In this document: positions 26,014 to 39,000 of the stretch, in pieces | How the letters are laid out: every line of letters starts with the position of its first letter | Numbering within the stretch: position 1 is the stretch's first letter | Origin: Vitis vinifera | Taxonomy: Eukaryota > Streptophyta > Magnoliopsida > Vitales > Vitaceae | Length of the DNA: 64,000 nucleotides | NCBI RefSeq assembly: GCF_030704535.1 | Contig: NC_081812.1 | Location: 22,047,501 to 22,111,500, forward strand | Reading direction: 5' to 3' | Translations under genes and position numbers: made by a program | The notes under the pieces: generated by a model | The model's input: only the letters and a program-made list of their open reading frames with translations | Database searches by the model: none | Told to the model about the DNA's origin: nothing

Positions 26014-26690
26014 GTTGCAGGATGCTTCGTGGCCAGAGAAAGTTTTGAACACATCTCTCTTGGTTTCTTTGTTTGGTTTTTGTTGCGTTATGCTTGAACA
26101 AGATCAGTGAATTGTTGCTTCCTTTTCTGGTAGAGACGTACTTTTTTCCTTCTATATTGTTGCTGGAGTTCTAATATATCTTAACAGGGCACCAAGAATT
26201 ATGTTTTTTTGTGTTATTTTATTTCACTCATTTCCCTAAGTTGGATGGATTGTTTGTTTGTATGGTTGTTCTTACTTCTTGACCCAAGTGGGAAAATGAG
26301 GATGAAGGATAAAAAGGGAATTTAAATTTAATATAATTTTAATTTTTTTTACATAAAGAATTAAGTTTATAAATCCATTTAATTTTTTTCTTTTTAAAAT
26401 TGAACATGGGTTTTTAGAATCTCTTAGGGTTTTCATTGTGTATGAGAGAAGATTTTTATTTTATTTTAAAAATTTTTAAACCTTCTACTAAAATGAACAA
26501 TGGTGTGGTGCCCACGCTCAAAATTGTGCTATTATGTTCTCTTTTTTCCTTGAGAAAACAGAGGGTCCGATTTTCAAATGGAAAAGCGGGAGAGAAGATT
26601 TGGTCCATCTGTCAATCTAGTGGAAAGTTTGGTAGGTCATACCCCAACAGACGGCCAATGGTCTGACTCCCTAACACGTGTGCCACTAAA
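26014..26690. other. RPS5 3' flank and AT-rich spacer
   Basis: The 3' UTR of RPS5 probably extends to about 26,210. The rest is A/T-rich with no gene. Near 26,640-26,690 it becomes promoter-like (CCAAT at about 26,653, CACGTG-related ACACGTGTG at about 26,674) ahead of the orphan exon described next. Confidence 0.5.
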
Positions 26691-26834
26691 AAAATCTACC
26701 GGTCAAATCCACAATTTCTTGCAATGGCGACCACCTTCTCCTCCCTCCCTTCAAATACATGAGTATGGGCATGGGTGTGCCATCTCCATTTTATCGCCTC
26801 CCCTCCCATTCTCCCTTCATTCTCAGCTCTGAAA

Positions 26835-26908
26835 ATGGCGGCTTCTCATGCTTTGAAGATGCTTCACTCCGGATGAACAACCGATATCTACTCTACCCTG
26901 TCCTTAAG
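26835..26908 (+). pseudogene. Orphan first-exon-like segment with overlapping uORF
   Basis: A CT-rich leader comes before an ATG at 26,835 that opens a 13-codon frame (MAASHALKMLHSG). Its stop overlaps a second ATG (ATGA at 26,873-26,876). The second frame, MNNRYLLYPVLK, runs into a good donor (AAG|GTTAGT at 26,908/26,909). I find no downstream exon in the next 3.7 kb, so this may be a gene remnant, a non-coding transcript, or chance. I do not recognise the peptides. Confidence 0.3.
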
Positions 26909-26999
26909 GTTAGTGCACCCCGAACCTTCCATTCCCTCGTTTTTGTTTCTTCTTTGAAAGTGTATTGTTCTTTTTCTTTTCTTTCATCAATGTGATTCT

Positions 27000-28086
27000 C
27001 TGAACAACCTTTGTAATATTTCTGCATCTTTCTGTTCTTAAATTTTCCCTAGAAAGTTGGGACTTGGGAGGCTGGCTGGAATGTATTTCTTGTTATTGTG
27101 TTGTGATTTAGCACACATTTTTGGGATAGGATTTCTTCACTCTCACTTTTCCCCTCTCAGAAAAATCCAGAAATGGGAATTAATCATGCAAATATATCAA
27201 ACCAAACTGATTTTGAATGTAGTATTTGCCCAGAACGGTCTGAAAACACCATGCTATTAAGGAAAGAAACAGAGGAATCTAATTAAAGGTGGTCAAAATT
27301 TCATAAAAATATCAGGAAGGTTGTGTTGAAACCAACCATTCAACGGTTTTGTGGATACAACTCTAAAGAAATAGCTCTAAGTACAACTAACAATGACAAC
27401 GATGGATTGCTTATTATATATATGTTCGCATGAAGCATGCATTTGGTTGTTGACCACCATATCTTGATCTATAGCCTTAATATGGGAATTACAATGGGCA
27501 TTTTGGGAATAAAAATTCAGATCTCATGATACTAAAATGAAGCAATTGTCATACATTAATCCCGATTATTGCACACTTTATGTATTTGATAAAATTTTAA
27601 AAATGTTTTTAAAATTTTGAAGAATTATTTAAAGTTTTCTTTTTAGAAAAATGTTTGATAAATGATCTTAAATTATTTATTTATTTATTTATTAAAAACA
27701 CTTCGAATATAAATACTGTTAAACATACTTTCGACTTTCGAACCTTCATACTCTAAAAGGCTTGATGTTTGAATTCCTAAAGGCTCGGCCCAATAGCCCA
27801 AATCAGTGGGGAAGGATCTAGTGAGGAACGGCGTATTGTATCCGACTTCAGGGCCCTCAAAATTAAAAAATAAAAATAAAATTGTCTGTGAATGGATTGC
27901 AGGTAAATTTACCAAAACACCCATGGTCCTCAAAAGTCCATAAAGCTACCAGCCCACTAGTTACTAGTCACCAGTCACCTAACTCGCTCACGTGCATGCA
28001 TGCACGTATACGCCCTGGGCTATCTACCACTCACTGCTTCTCGTTGAAAACCAAGACTGTTAGGTCTCAACAAAACAAATGAATGA
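27000..28086. other. Intergenic, no gene seen
   Basis: Mixed AT-rich sequence with a (TTTA)n run near 27,672. A somewhat G/C-richer patch at 27,770-28,080 includes a GGCCCAATAGCCCA word near 27,788 and the palindromic run TGCATGCATGCA near 27,994. Open frames here are short and unrecognised. Confidence 0.5.
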
Positions 28087-29175
28087 AAATTAGGTCGATA
28101 AATCTTTTTTCTTGATTTTTGTGTGTTCACCCTCTCCCACGTCCCACCCAACAAAGGTCAGATCCGTCGGTTGGCTTCTGCATCACTGTACCACAAAGAC
28201 ATTGCCCAAACCTAGGGCTTTTGCTAATCCTTCACCAAGATCACAGATTGAATTTTTATTTTTATTTTATTTTTTTTGTCTAAAAATCCAAAGGCATAGT
28301 AATAAGAATTATATTGGCATCAATGACCTAATTGGCCTATTTACATCTATTACATGTATATGCATAAGTATCGGAATTATTTAATTGTTGTCGCTAGAAT
28401 ACCATTTGTATTATCCTACTAATCGAAACTTTTGACTTAGATTAATAATTTTATATATATGTAAGGTTCAGGGTTTAAGCTTTTTACAAAACTTATTAGA
28501 AGAGTGGTGCAATTGGTTACTTTGTGAGTGGTTTTCATAGAAATACTTTTAAGTAGTGGTTCGTGTCCATAGAACTTCTATTAGAAACATTTTTATGAAG
28601 CATGGGTTAGAATTTAGGCATAAGTCGAACAAGAGCTAGAAAGTGGTTCTAAGTTCTAACCTTCAAATTAAGAATCATTCCAACTCTTAATCGAACACTT
28701 TAGTCACCTGATTTTTGATCAATGTCTTGTGGGGGCTTTGCAAGTTGAAGAAAAGCAAAATTAAGGTAGTATTTATTTTTTTAACTTTTTGTTAAAAGTA
28801 ACTTACTTCGTATTTCAGATAATTTAATTTTCTATTTTTTGTTAAATTATTATCAATTTCTTAATTTTTTTATAAAATAGAAAAAAATCAAAATATTTTA
28901 CTTTTCTGAAATATTAGAGTAACATGTTGGTTTTTTTTGTTTATTTCTTTACTTCTTAATATTTAATAGAAATAAAATATTTAAAAAATAAATAACTTAA
29001 TACTTAATACTATTAAACACTATTTAATTTTAAGTTTTATTTAGAATTAAAGGAGAAAAACAAACACCTCTTATCTTAAAAGGCTAAGAAATATCGTGGT
29101 AGCATTATTCCAGCTCGAGGAGGATTCCACTAGTAGATAATCCATGGTCTACCGGTCATAGATGGTAATCCTAAG
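28087..29175. repeat. Diverged direct repeat, unit A
   Basis: Unit A shares an ordered series of similar blocks with unit B (29,606-30,482). Examples are AAATTAGGTCGAT against AAATTAGGTTGAT; TTCTTGATTTTTG in both; CCAAACCTAGGGCTTTTGC against TCAAACCTAGGGTTTGTGC; ATCAATGACCTAATTGG against ATCAATGACCTAGTTGG; and a final CATGGTCTACCGGTC against CATGGTCTGCTAGTCGG. The two units carry different insertions. No coding domain is recognised. Confidence 0.75.
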
Positions 29176-29605
29176 CTGTTAATTACTTATTTGATTATTG
29201 TACCAAACCCCAAGAAGTTAATTTTTGTATTTTTTTATTCTTTTTATGGGCATTGAAGTACTTAATGAAACCAAGCCATCTACAACATGCTGTAGTGGTC
29301 TCACATACTGACATACATACATACATCTTCAGGCCAACACCCAACAAAATTCAATAGAATTTTGACAACTAGCTAGAGCTGCATATGTATATTACATTAC
29401 TATCTATTAATCTACTTTGTGTTCAAGGGCTTTATGAGTGTAGGAAATTCAGTTGAAATTTTTTTTAGAACATTTGTTACGAATATGCAGTGATCCTGCA
29501 GAATTTCACTGCCATGAACTTATTTTTTCAGCTTCCTGACATTAGCAACCTTCTACCATGTGGACAATCTGTCAATCTACGTTCCTAAAGGAGTTATTCC
29601 AAATC

Positions 29606-30482
29606 AAAATTAGGTTGATGAATTAATTTTATCAACTGATTTATTCACTACCTGTTTTAATTGTCAATGAAGTTTTGGTTTCGTTTTTTTTCTTGATTTT
29701 TGGGGTGAAATCATCTTCCCATTCACCATCACCTACCCAACAGAGATCAGCTCATATCCATTGGCCTCTGCACCTGTATATTAATACAAGTACATTGCTC
29801 AAACCTAGGGTTTGTGCTTATCCTTCATCAAGATTACACATCGAATTTCTGCCTAAAAACCCGAAGGCAGATCGGGATCAATGACCTAGTTGGTCTAGTA
29901 GCATCTATATGTTAGGTGTGTATGCATAAACGAGGGTTGTCATCAAGATTATAAATTCATACTAGCCCGCCATTATCGGCTGTTGAAACTTTTGAGTCAA
30001 ATTAATAGCTTAAATACGACATTAGAGTCTTATTTCATTGGAATGTCGTGACTCTTAATTTTGTTGTTTGTTGATTTCTTCTCCCTAGTGGATTTGTAAT
30101 GCATTTTCAATTAAGAAGACTGTTGTAGCAAGCTATATTGACATGCATGGAAAAAAAAGCTGAACTTTTTTGTGCTGAACTACAATATTGGATTACTTAA
30201 GCAAAAGAAAGCAGCAGAGAGTCTTTATACATGTATAGGGTCTAAGATTTTTACAAGACTCATCAGAAGGATGGTGATATTTTAATATTTGGGAGTGATC
30301 ATTTTCACATAAATGCTTTTGGCCTGTAAACTAAAAAGAATTTGGAAGTACTTCTGACTTTGAATTCAAAGAGTCAGTCCAACCCTCTTAAATGGTCTAC
30401 TTAAGCATTTGTAGCATTGGAGAGAAACCGGTATGAAGACTCCACAAGTGGATAAGTCATGGTCTGCTAGTCGGTGGAGTGT
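29606..30482. repeat. Diverged direct repeat, unit B
   Basis: This is the partner of unit A, in the same orientation about 1.5 kb downstream, just before the 3' end of the MYB gene. An open stretch at 29,675-29,884 has no known domain. The pair is either an old local duplication or two copies of one non-autonomous element. The 29,175-29,606 spacer between them holds nothing I can name. Confidence 0.75.
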
Positions 30483-30687
30483 CTAGAAAAGAATGTACTA
30501 GATGGGGAAAAACAACTTAGTTGCAAGGATCCATTTCACATACGATATTCACACATAAAGCTTTAATTAACATCCTAATTAAATAACCAAGAGTGGAAGC
30601 TAATACAACATCAAAACACAAAAAGGGAAACAACAAATTACATCACACAGATTTTAATCAAACTCATATAAGCTTGATTCATCATTT

Positions 30688-31756
30688 TCAGGGAGACATG
30701 GAGTCTTTTTGATCGTGGACTAAAGGAGCCGATGTAGATGTTAGTGCAGCAGGTTCCCAGACAGTTCTAGGGCTACTACTGAAGGTGGCCTGCACAGAAA
30801 TTGCTGGGTGGGGCAATGGTGCAATCACATTAGATGGCTGCTGCAGCTGCTGCAGCTGCTGTTGCTGCTGCTGCTGATGATGATGATTATGATTTCCAAA
30901 CACATCCTCGTTAATCAAAGAATTCAAAAATGAAGAGAATGTATCGTCGTTGCAGAACCCGATATCGTCTTCGTCATCGTTGCTGGTACCATGGGTGCTT
31001 TGTAGTCCCGTTACCAACCCATCTGCGCTTTGCCAATTCTCATTGCTATCGGCCGCAAGTGGACTGTGATACTGATCCAGGTTAGGCGGCTCCTTGTGAT
31101 TTTCATTACTTTCAATCTCCTTGACCTCATGGTTGCTTCCAATTTCTCCCACCCGGGAAGAACTAGGGTTAGGGTTTGCATTTGGAATTGATTTTGAGAC
31201 AGGAGCATTAACATCTGGTGATGGATTAGGTTTAGGGTTTAGTGGCTTGTGGGTTCTGGGATCTATTCCTTGGCTGATGAGTTTCTTGCTGAGATGGGTG
31301 TTCCAGTAGTTCTTGATCTCATTGTCTGTACGCCCCGGGATCCTTCCGGCAATCAGAGACCACCTGAAAATCAAAGAAATGTCTCAAAAATTTAAGAAAA
31401 AGAGAAATGCATCAATATGTTAGGATCTGAGGCAAATTTCAGACCAGGAAAAAATGATACAAACAGCACCTGTTACCGAGCAGGCGATGGAGGCGAAGAA
31501 TGAGATCTTCCTCATCGGGAGCTATCTGGCCGCGCTTCACTGACGGCCGAAGATAATTCATCCACCGGAGGCGACAGCTCTTGCCGCACCGCAGCAACCC
31601 AGCTCGCTTCGGCAGCGTCCTCCACCTCCCTTCACCTTCTCTCTTCACATAATTAGCTAGAAGCTCATCTTCCTCAGGCGTCCATGGTCCTCTTTTCAAC
31701 CCAACCTTGGTACAGCACGGAGTCTTACTCGTAGACGCAGATGCCGGATTTCTCAT
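30688..31756 (-). CDS. MYB5A: R2R3-MYB transcription factor, MYB5a type (flavonoid/proanthocyanidin regulator)
   Basis: Two exons on the minus strand (31470-31756 and 30688-31363) give 320 aa, the length I recall for grapevine VvMYB5a. The start is the ATG of [15 protein letters not shown]. The R2 repeat is at about residues 21-71 ([15 protein letters not shown] to [10 protein letters not shown]) and R3 at about 73-122. R3 holds the bHLH-interaction signature DLx2Rx3Lx6Lx3R, intact in [20 protein letters not shown], which is the contact for TT8/EGL3-type partners. After R3 comes the MYB5-group motif [12 protein letters not shown]. The C-terminus is acidic and contains a histidine/glutamine run (HNHHH then seven Q) encoded by a CAG/CTG-rich tract at 30,838-30,890. 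MYB5 proteins activate flavonoid-pathway genes and, in Arabidopsis, also act in seed coat and trichomes. The single intron falls in R3. Confidence 0.93.
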
Positions 31757-33054
31757 CCCTCTGGCTTGCTTCTCTGCGTGGATCAATTGGTTTCTTGGTG
31801 GGTAGGGTTAGGGTTTGGTTGGTGGTATATGTAAGGACGTGAAGATGGAGAGAAAGAAAGCAGAGTGTGAGTTCACCCAATTGAGCTCCGACACGGCGTC
31901 GTTTTAGGATTGTTTGTATTTGGATCTTGAGAAATTTGCACGTGGCATCACATTTATTGGTCTTTGTTTTTAATATGTGACTGTCCTGTGGGCTTATCAC
32001 ATCCTTGTCAGAAATAGATAGAGAGACGTGGGACAACCTGGCTCTATTGGATCTTCGGAATAGAATCCAGCCAGTCATATCCGTCCTTTTGGAGGGCTTT
32101 TTTTTTTTTTTTTTTTTCTTTTTCTAGACTGCTATGTTATCGGAAGCAAACATTTCGTTTTACACGTGGTCAATAATCAAAGTTAATATGAATATCAACG
32201 GCTGTGATTTGTTGGGTTCTGGATGATGTCCACATTTCGCAGTTCCTTACGCATTAAGGAACTACTTCTAAATTGTTATTTTGCCTTATCCAGCACCAAT
32301 CAAGTGGGTCCGTCACCTCAACACATATATTATTTTCAAATTCTAACTGTCAAGATAACTGTCTTAACTTATTGGGTCCAAAACTCTGAGCCCATAAGAG
32401 GGTCCAATTACACAGATGGGCCTCGGCCCAATGAGTTGAGCAGAGTAGTTGGAATTGGTGGGAATCCTTTAATCTGAAAAGTAGTTTGATCTAATCAATG
32501 GTTAGGTGTGGCATACAGTAATCGTGATGGGCCTGATGCATATGATTGCATCCAAAAGCCTGTACACCTCATTGATCTTTCTTTATAAACTGTTGCACCC
32601 GAAGTGGGTTGCAGCTGGAGGTCGACCCATCAGTATCATCATTGCAGGAGATCAACGGTTCATATTACCTCATGATGAATGGGAATGGGTTCAGGACAGA
32701 GTGGGTTATCGGACGGTGCATTAAGTGCCACGTGAGACTTCCTCTTCCCACGTGCAGATGGAAAGGTCACGTGAGCCACCGAGGCATATTCCTCTAAACT
32801 ATCGAGCTGGTTACCCTCCACTTCCAAAAAGAAATTCCGGTGGCCAATCATATGGTAACACGTGTCATGAGAGGTAATATTTTTTTCCCTCTCTTTTGTT
32901 AACCGTCATTAAGCCATGTAAAATACATTATTTATCCAAACACCACTTTAAAGCCTTCGCCAAACGAGGTCTTGGCTTCCCTCCCTCACTTCACATTTGA
33001 GCGAGCGAGAGCGGCAGGGTTATTGGCGGCTCTGCAAAACCCTAGTTGGCTACC
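31757..33054. promoter_or_regulatory. Divergent MYB5a / importin promoter region with six G-boxes
   Basis: CACGTG occurs at 31,939, 32,163, 32,729, 32,749, 32,768 and 32,859 (first bases). Four of these fall within 136 bp, close to the importin side. An inverted pair of site II words, TGGGCCTCGGCCCA, lies at 32,417-32,430. A telo-box (AAACCCTA) is at 33,037-33,044, in the importin leader just before its ATG. A T-run of about 23 bases is at 32,098-32,118. G-boxes bind bZIP (HY5, ABF) and bHLH (PIF, MYC) factors; which gene they serve is not shown by sequence. Confidence 0.7.
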
Positions 33055-36000
33055 ATGGCTTCCGATCCTACTCCTCTTCAGCTAAACCAAATCGCGGCGA
33101 TTCTCGGCCCTGATCCAGTTCACTTCGAAGCCCTAATCTCCCACCTCATGGCCACCGCCAACGACCAACGCTCTCAGGCCGAGGCTCTCTTCAATCTCTG
33201 CAAGCAAACTCATCCCGATTCTCTCGTTCTCAAACTTGCGATCCTTCTTCAGTCATCTCCGCATCCTGAAGCGCGAGCAATGGCCGCGATTCTACTCAGA
33301 AAGCAACTCACTCGAGATGATTCTTACCTATGGCCAAATCTCTCTGCCACCACTCAGGCGAATCTCAAATCGATTCTTCTTGACTGTGTTCAACGCGAGA
33401 CCGCCAAAACGATATCAAAAAAGTTATGTGACACTGTTTCAGAACTTGCTTCTGGGATTTTGCCTGACGGAGGATGGCCTGAGCTATTACCGTTCATGTT
33501 TCAGTGCGTTACTTCATCGAACTTTAAGCTGCAAGAGGCGGCGCTGTTAATTTTCGCTCAATTGTCGCAGTACATAGGAGAAACCCTACTTCCGCATTTG
33601 GATACTCTTCACTCTGTGTTTTTGCAGAGTTTGGCTTCATCCATGAATTCTGATGTTCGCATCGCGGCTCTTGGGGCGGCGATCAACTTCATTCAGTGCT
33701 TGTCCAATGCGGCGGAGCGGGATAAGTTTCAGGACCTTTTGCCATTGATGATGCAGACATTGACTGAGGCGTTGAATTCCAGCCAAGAAGCAACTGCCCA
33801 AGAGGCACTGGAATTGTTAATTGAGTTAGCTGGGACGGAGCCCAGATTTCTACGGCGCCAATTGGTGGAAGTGGTGGGTTCAATGTTGCAAATTGCAGAA
33901 GCGGAGTTGTTGGAGGAGGGTACGCGGCATCTAGCCGTGGAATTTGTTATCACTTTGGCTGAAGCACGAGAGCGTGCCCCGGGAATGATAAGGAAGCTGC
34001 CACAATTTATACAAAGGTTATTTGCGATACTGATGAAGATGCTGCTGGATATCGAGGATGATCCCGTATGGCACAGTGCAGAGGAGGAGCATGAGGATGC
34101 GGGTGAGACTAGTAATTATAGTGTTGGACAGGAGTGTTTGGATAGGCTCTCCATTTCTCTTGGTGGGAATACCATTGTGCCGGTGGCTTCTGAATTGTTG
34201 CCGGCTTACTTGGCAGCTCCTGAATGGCAAAAACACCATGCTGCCCTCATTGCCCTTGCTCAAATTGCAGAGGGTTGCTCCAAGGTATTGTATGTAACTT
34301 TTTGTTTGTAATCCAATTTTTTATATTTAAGATTGTGAGTATTGATATTTAGAGTGTTATCAATCACTGCTTATTACCACATTGGATTGTGATATTTAGA
34401 GTGTTACAGGATTGATATTTGAGTGCCATTGATTATAGGGTGCATTTTAATTTTAAGATTATTGATATTTAGGGTGCATTTTTTAATTATAATTAGATGA
34501 GTTGCATTAGCTCGGTTAAAAATTGTTCTTTTATCTTACATGCAGGTGATGATAAAAAATCTAGAACAGATAGTATCAATGGTCTTGAACTCATTTCAAG
34601 ATCCACATCCCAGGGTACGATGGGCAGCTATTAATGCCATTGGACAGTTGTCAACGGATTTAGGCCCAGAGCTACAAGTTAAATATCATCAACGGCTACT
34701 GCCTGCACTAGCTGCAGCAATGGATGATTTTCAGAATCCCCGAGTACAGGTTTGGGAATTGCAGTGTCTAGTTATTTATTTATTTTCAAGTTCTTGTTTT
34801 TTTCCAATGCAGGAATTTATGACATGACTTACCCATGGTTATAATATATATATTTTTTTTCTTGCCAACAAAAAAAAAAGAAAAAAAGAAATAACACATC
34901 AATGTGGTTATGCAAAATAATTAATGGCATTGAGTTCTACAAGCAAATTAAAAATTGTTGTCTTCCTCTAGCACAAAAAGGAATCTATTAATTTTCTTCT
35001 CTGTTCCAAGAAATTAAGTTCTTTGAAAATTGATGGAATGATAGACGCTATGTCCTTTTTGCCTTTTAATATGAAAAGAAAAGACAATATTAAAACAAAA
35101 TATTTCCATAGCAATTGCTCCACTCCTGGTTTCTTCCTTTGGTAAAATTGCTGCCAACCCTTGGCTTTGTATCCCAATGCAATCAAAGTACATCTTCGTA
35201 AAGAGGCAGTATTATCTTGAAAATGTTATTTTCAGTTTAAAACTTATATGTATAATTTTTTCTATAACATCTTGGTTTTGAGAATATAAATATTTGTCCA
35301 TATAGAGTTTCATGGTTGTGCATACATAGTATTTCCTAGTCTTGTACATGGTCCTAAAGAGGTGGTATTCTCTTGAACAATTTGAAAGTTACATGTATAA
35401 TTTTCTGATGACAACCTGATTTTGAGCATATAAATATTCATTAATATGGAGTTTCCACAACCTGTATCTGGCATTTTCCCAGTCTTGTGATCCAAGGCTG
35501 GTGGGTTTTTGCATTATTAAAATATGCTATATAAACTGGATTCATGGTCTTTGGTGTTGCCCTTGTTCTGTTACTTCTGTACTTTTACACACTTGTGATA
35601 TATGTGTTTGTTTTAAGCAATTTGTATCTCGGTATGTTGTTTAGTTTCTTGATATATCCATTTTGTAATAAATTTTCTATTGATCATTTGATGTGTTACT
35701 AAATATTAATTTATTGTTTGTATGTCCTAGGCCCATGCTGCTTCAGCAGTTCTCAATTTCAGTGAAAATTGCACCCCAGATATCTTAACCCCATACTTAG
35801 ATGGAATTGTGAGCAAACTGCTTGTACTCCTACAGGTATATCAAAGCTCCTGTTATCAACCTTGTTTATGTTCAGCAGATGCATTCACATGCACCATATT
35901 TTATACAACTATATAATATGACATGCTTATTAAAGACGTGAATATATGCAATTTTGTCTTTCTTCATTTGCTTGATGAATGGGTTCTGCTTGAGCTTGTA

Positions 36001-39000
36001 TACATTATGATATGTGTGAAATCCAGAATGGGAAGCAAATGGTTCAGGAGGGGGCTTTGACAGCTTTAGCATCAGTTGCTGATTCATCACAGGTACTTAA
36101 ATTAACGAACTCCAAAATCTTTCTCTGTGCTAGAGTCAGTTTCTTCATGGATAACTTGGTCTCACATGGTATATGTACTCACAGGTGCATTTCCAGAAGT
36201 ACTATGATGCCGTAATGCCTTACCTGAAAGCTATTTTAGTGAATGCAAATGACAAATCTAATCGTATGCTTCGGGCTAAGTCAATGGAGTGCATTAGTTT
36301 GGTTGGAATGGCTGTTGGGAAAGAGAAGTTTAGGGATGATGCAAAGCAGGTGAGAATTAATAGTGTATCTTATTATCAATGTGTATCAATGTGTAATATG
36401 GGGACCATTTTGAATGAGTTTTGGGTGGGTATGTCCTCATCTTGTTCTAGTCTGATTTTGTATGTTGTTGAAGGATGTCTCATCCTTCTTGATCTTTGTA
36501 ATTGCTAGAGATGAGATGGTGTGTTTCTGATAAAAAGATATTTATGCATATTTAACCTCTTCTATTTTGTTCTTTTGTCTGTCTCCCTAAATATCATATC
36601 TATGTTATATTCACTGGGCTTCTTTTTTTGTTTCTGGATTTGTAACATGAGCTGTTTTGTTTGTAAACCATGCAAGGTTATGGATGTACTTATGTCATTG
36701 CAAGGATCTCAGATGGAGGCAGATGATCCAACAACAAGCTACATGTTACAAGTATGCTTTTTGCATAAGCTACAGAGACCTTCACTTAAATGTTCTGCAT
36801 TTCTTTGTCTTTTAAATGGACAAATGCTTAGGAATACTTTTTGTCTAACAAACAATTTTTTTGATAAGTCTTTTGTCTAACAAACAATTAAAAAGAACAA
36901 AACATAATATGTACCTTTGTTGCAGGCATGGGCCAGACTTTGCAAGTGCCTTGGCCAGGATTTCCTTCCTTACATGAATGTTGTCATGCCCCCCTTGCTT
37001 CAATCTGCTCAGCTTAAGCCTGATGTTACCATTACATCTGCAGATTCGGATGCTGATATTTATGACTCTGATGATGATAGGTTTGCCTGTTATCTTTAAA
37101 ATATAGATAACTGTCAAATCCACGGCTGTATTTTTTTTTTAAATATTTATTTTAGGATCTAGTCATATTTTTTTCATTCTTAGCATTTGGGTAAAATTTT
37201 AGTTGGTGATATACATATGTGCGTGTGTGGATGCAACCATGTATTTTGTGTTGTACTTTGTTTCTCTTTGATGATTATCTTTTTTTAAGCAGCTACTTGA
37301 TGATATTTGATGGACACGAGATTTAGAAAAAATAAACTTTTGTTTGGAAATGCTACTGTCTAGACGCCTTTTAAAATGCTGCTGTCTCGACACCTTTTAA
37401 CTGGGTGTTATATTTTTATTGCAGCATTGAGACTATTACACTTGGGGATAAAAGGATAGGGATCAAAACTAGTGTTTTGGAAGAAAAGGCCACAGCTTGC
37501 AACATGCTATGTTGCTATGCTGATGAATTAAAGGAAGGGTTTTTTCCATGGATCGATCAGGTTCCTTATAACTCACATTATTGAGAATTAAATTTGGTGC
37601 TGGCTGTTATCAAAATTTCGTACTTGCTTACCTTGTATGACTAATTCAGGTTGCTCCTACATTGGTTCCTCTTCTTAAATTTTATTTTCACGAGGAAGTT
37701 AGGAAGGCTGCTGTTTCAGGTAGTAACCTGACCATTGTAGTTGTCTTCGTCTTGTTGACCATTCAATTGTGAGACTATATCAAATTTGTTGTGTTGTTGA
37801 TTTTTGTCCATAGCCATGCCGGAGCTGTTGCGATCAGCTAAATTAGCTGTGGAGAAGGGGCAGTCTCAAGGCCGGAATGAGTCCTATATTAAGCAATTAT
37901 CTGATTACATAATACCAGCCCTGGTGGATGCGCTACACAAGGTCAGTTTTTTAGGGGGACATGTTTTGTTCTTTAATATTTGTAACAATCTCTACTTTAT
38001 CATTTTATTAATGTTTTTGTTTGGTTAATGACATATTTGAACTATATATGGTCTGCAGGAGCCTGAGACAGAGATCTGTGCAAGCATGTTGGATTCGTTG
38101 AATGAATGCATACAGGTTTGCTACATCTACTCATGAGTTTTATGGGTATTAACTGTTTATTTTATTTATTCTTTTAGAATTCTGCCTCTAGAAATGCTTA
38201 TTTCACTTATTCCCGCTGCATAATCTATATACCAAGCTTGTTTGAATTAGTACACACTGAGACCACATTCTGCATTCTTATGGGGTTCAAGAATGTTCCC
38301 TATTAACCTACAGATAGTAATTGTAATCTGCATCATCATTTAAGGCATTTTGCATGGCATCTCACTGAATTATTGCTATGGTCATGTGCTGTGCTAGTCT
38401 CGTAACTATTTAAACACTCTTTTTTCTGTATATTGTTTCTCTGTGCTTGCCATTATGTCATTCTGGAGGTTCATAATCTTATGGAGACCATTTCTTTCTC
38501 TCAGATTTCTGGACCACTTTTGGATGAAGGCCAAGTGAGGTCCATTGTGGATGAGATAAAGCAGGTGATCACAGCCAGCTCATCTAGAAAGAGAGAGAGA
38601 GCAGAAAGGGCCAAAGCAGAGGACTTTGATGCAGAAGAAGGGGAACTGCTAAAAGAAGAAAATGAGCAAGAAGAAGAGCTCTTTGATCAAGTATGCTCTT
38701 CAGACATATTTATGTTGAAAATTGGGTTTGTTAGTTGATCGGTTGTGTTCTCCTGCTTTTAGATTGTAAATGTGTTGATTCTTGTTGCCTTTATGTCCTT
38801 TTTAATACAGATCGGTGATTGCTTGGGCACTTTGATCAAAACCTTCAAGTCTTCTTTCTTGCCTTTCTTTGATGAGCTTTCATCTTACCTGATGCCTATG
38901 TGGGTAAGTTTAATAGTATGTTGGTGTTTGTTTGCCTTTTCATTTGTTGTTCTTTTGGGTTTTAGGTTTGCTTTCTTTAATGCCTTCATGCTCCTTTTTG

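Noticed and set aside
33689-34263. Minus-strand open frames over importin exon 1
   Set aside because: They are shadows of the long plus-strand HEAT-repeat exon.
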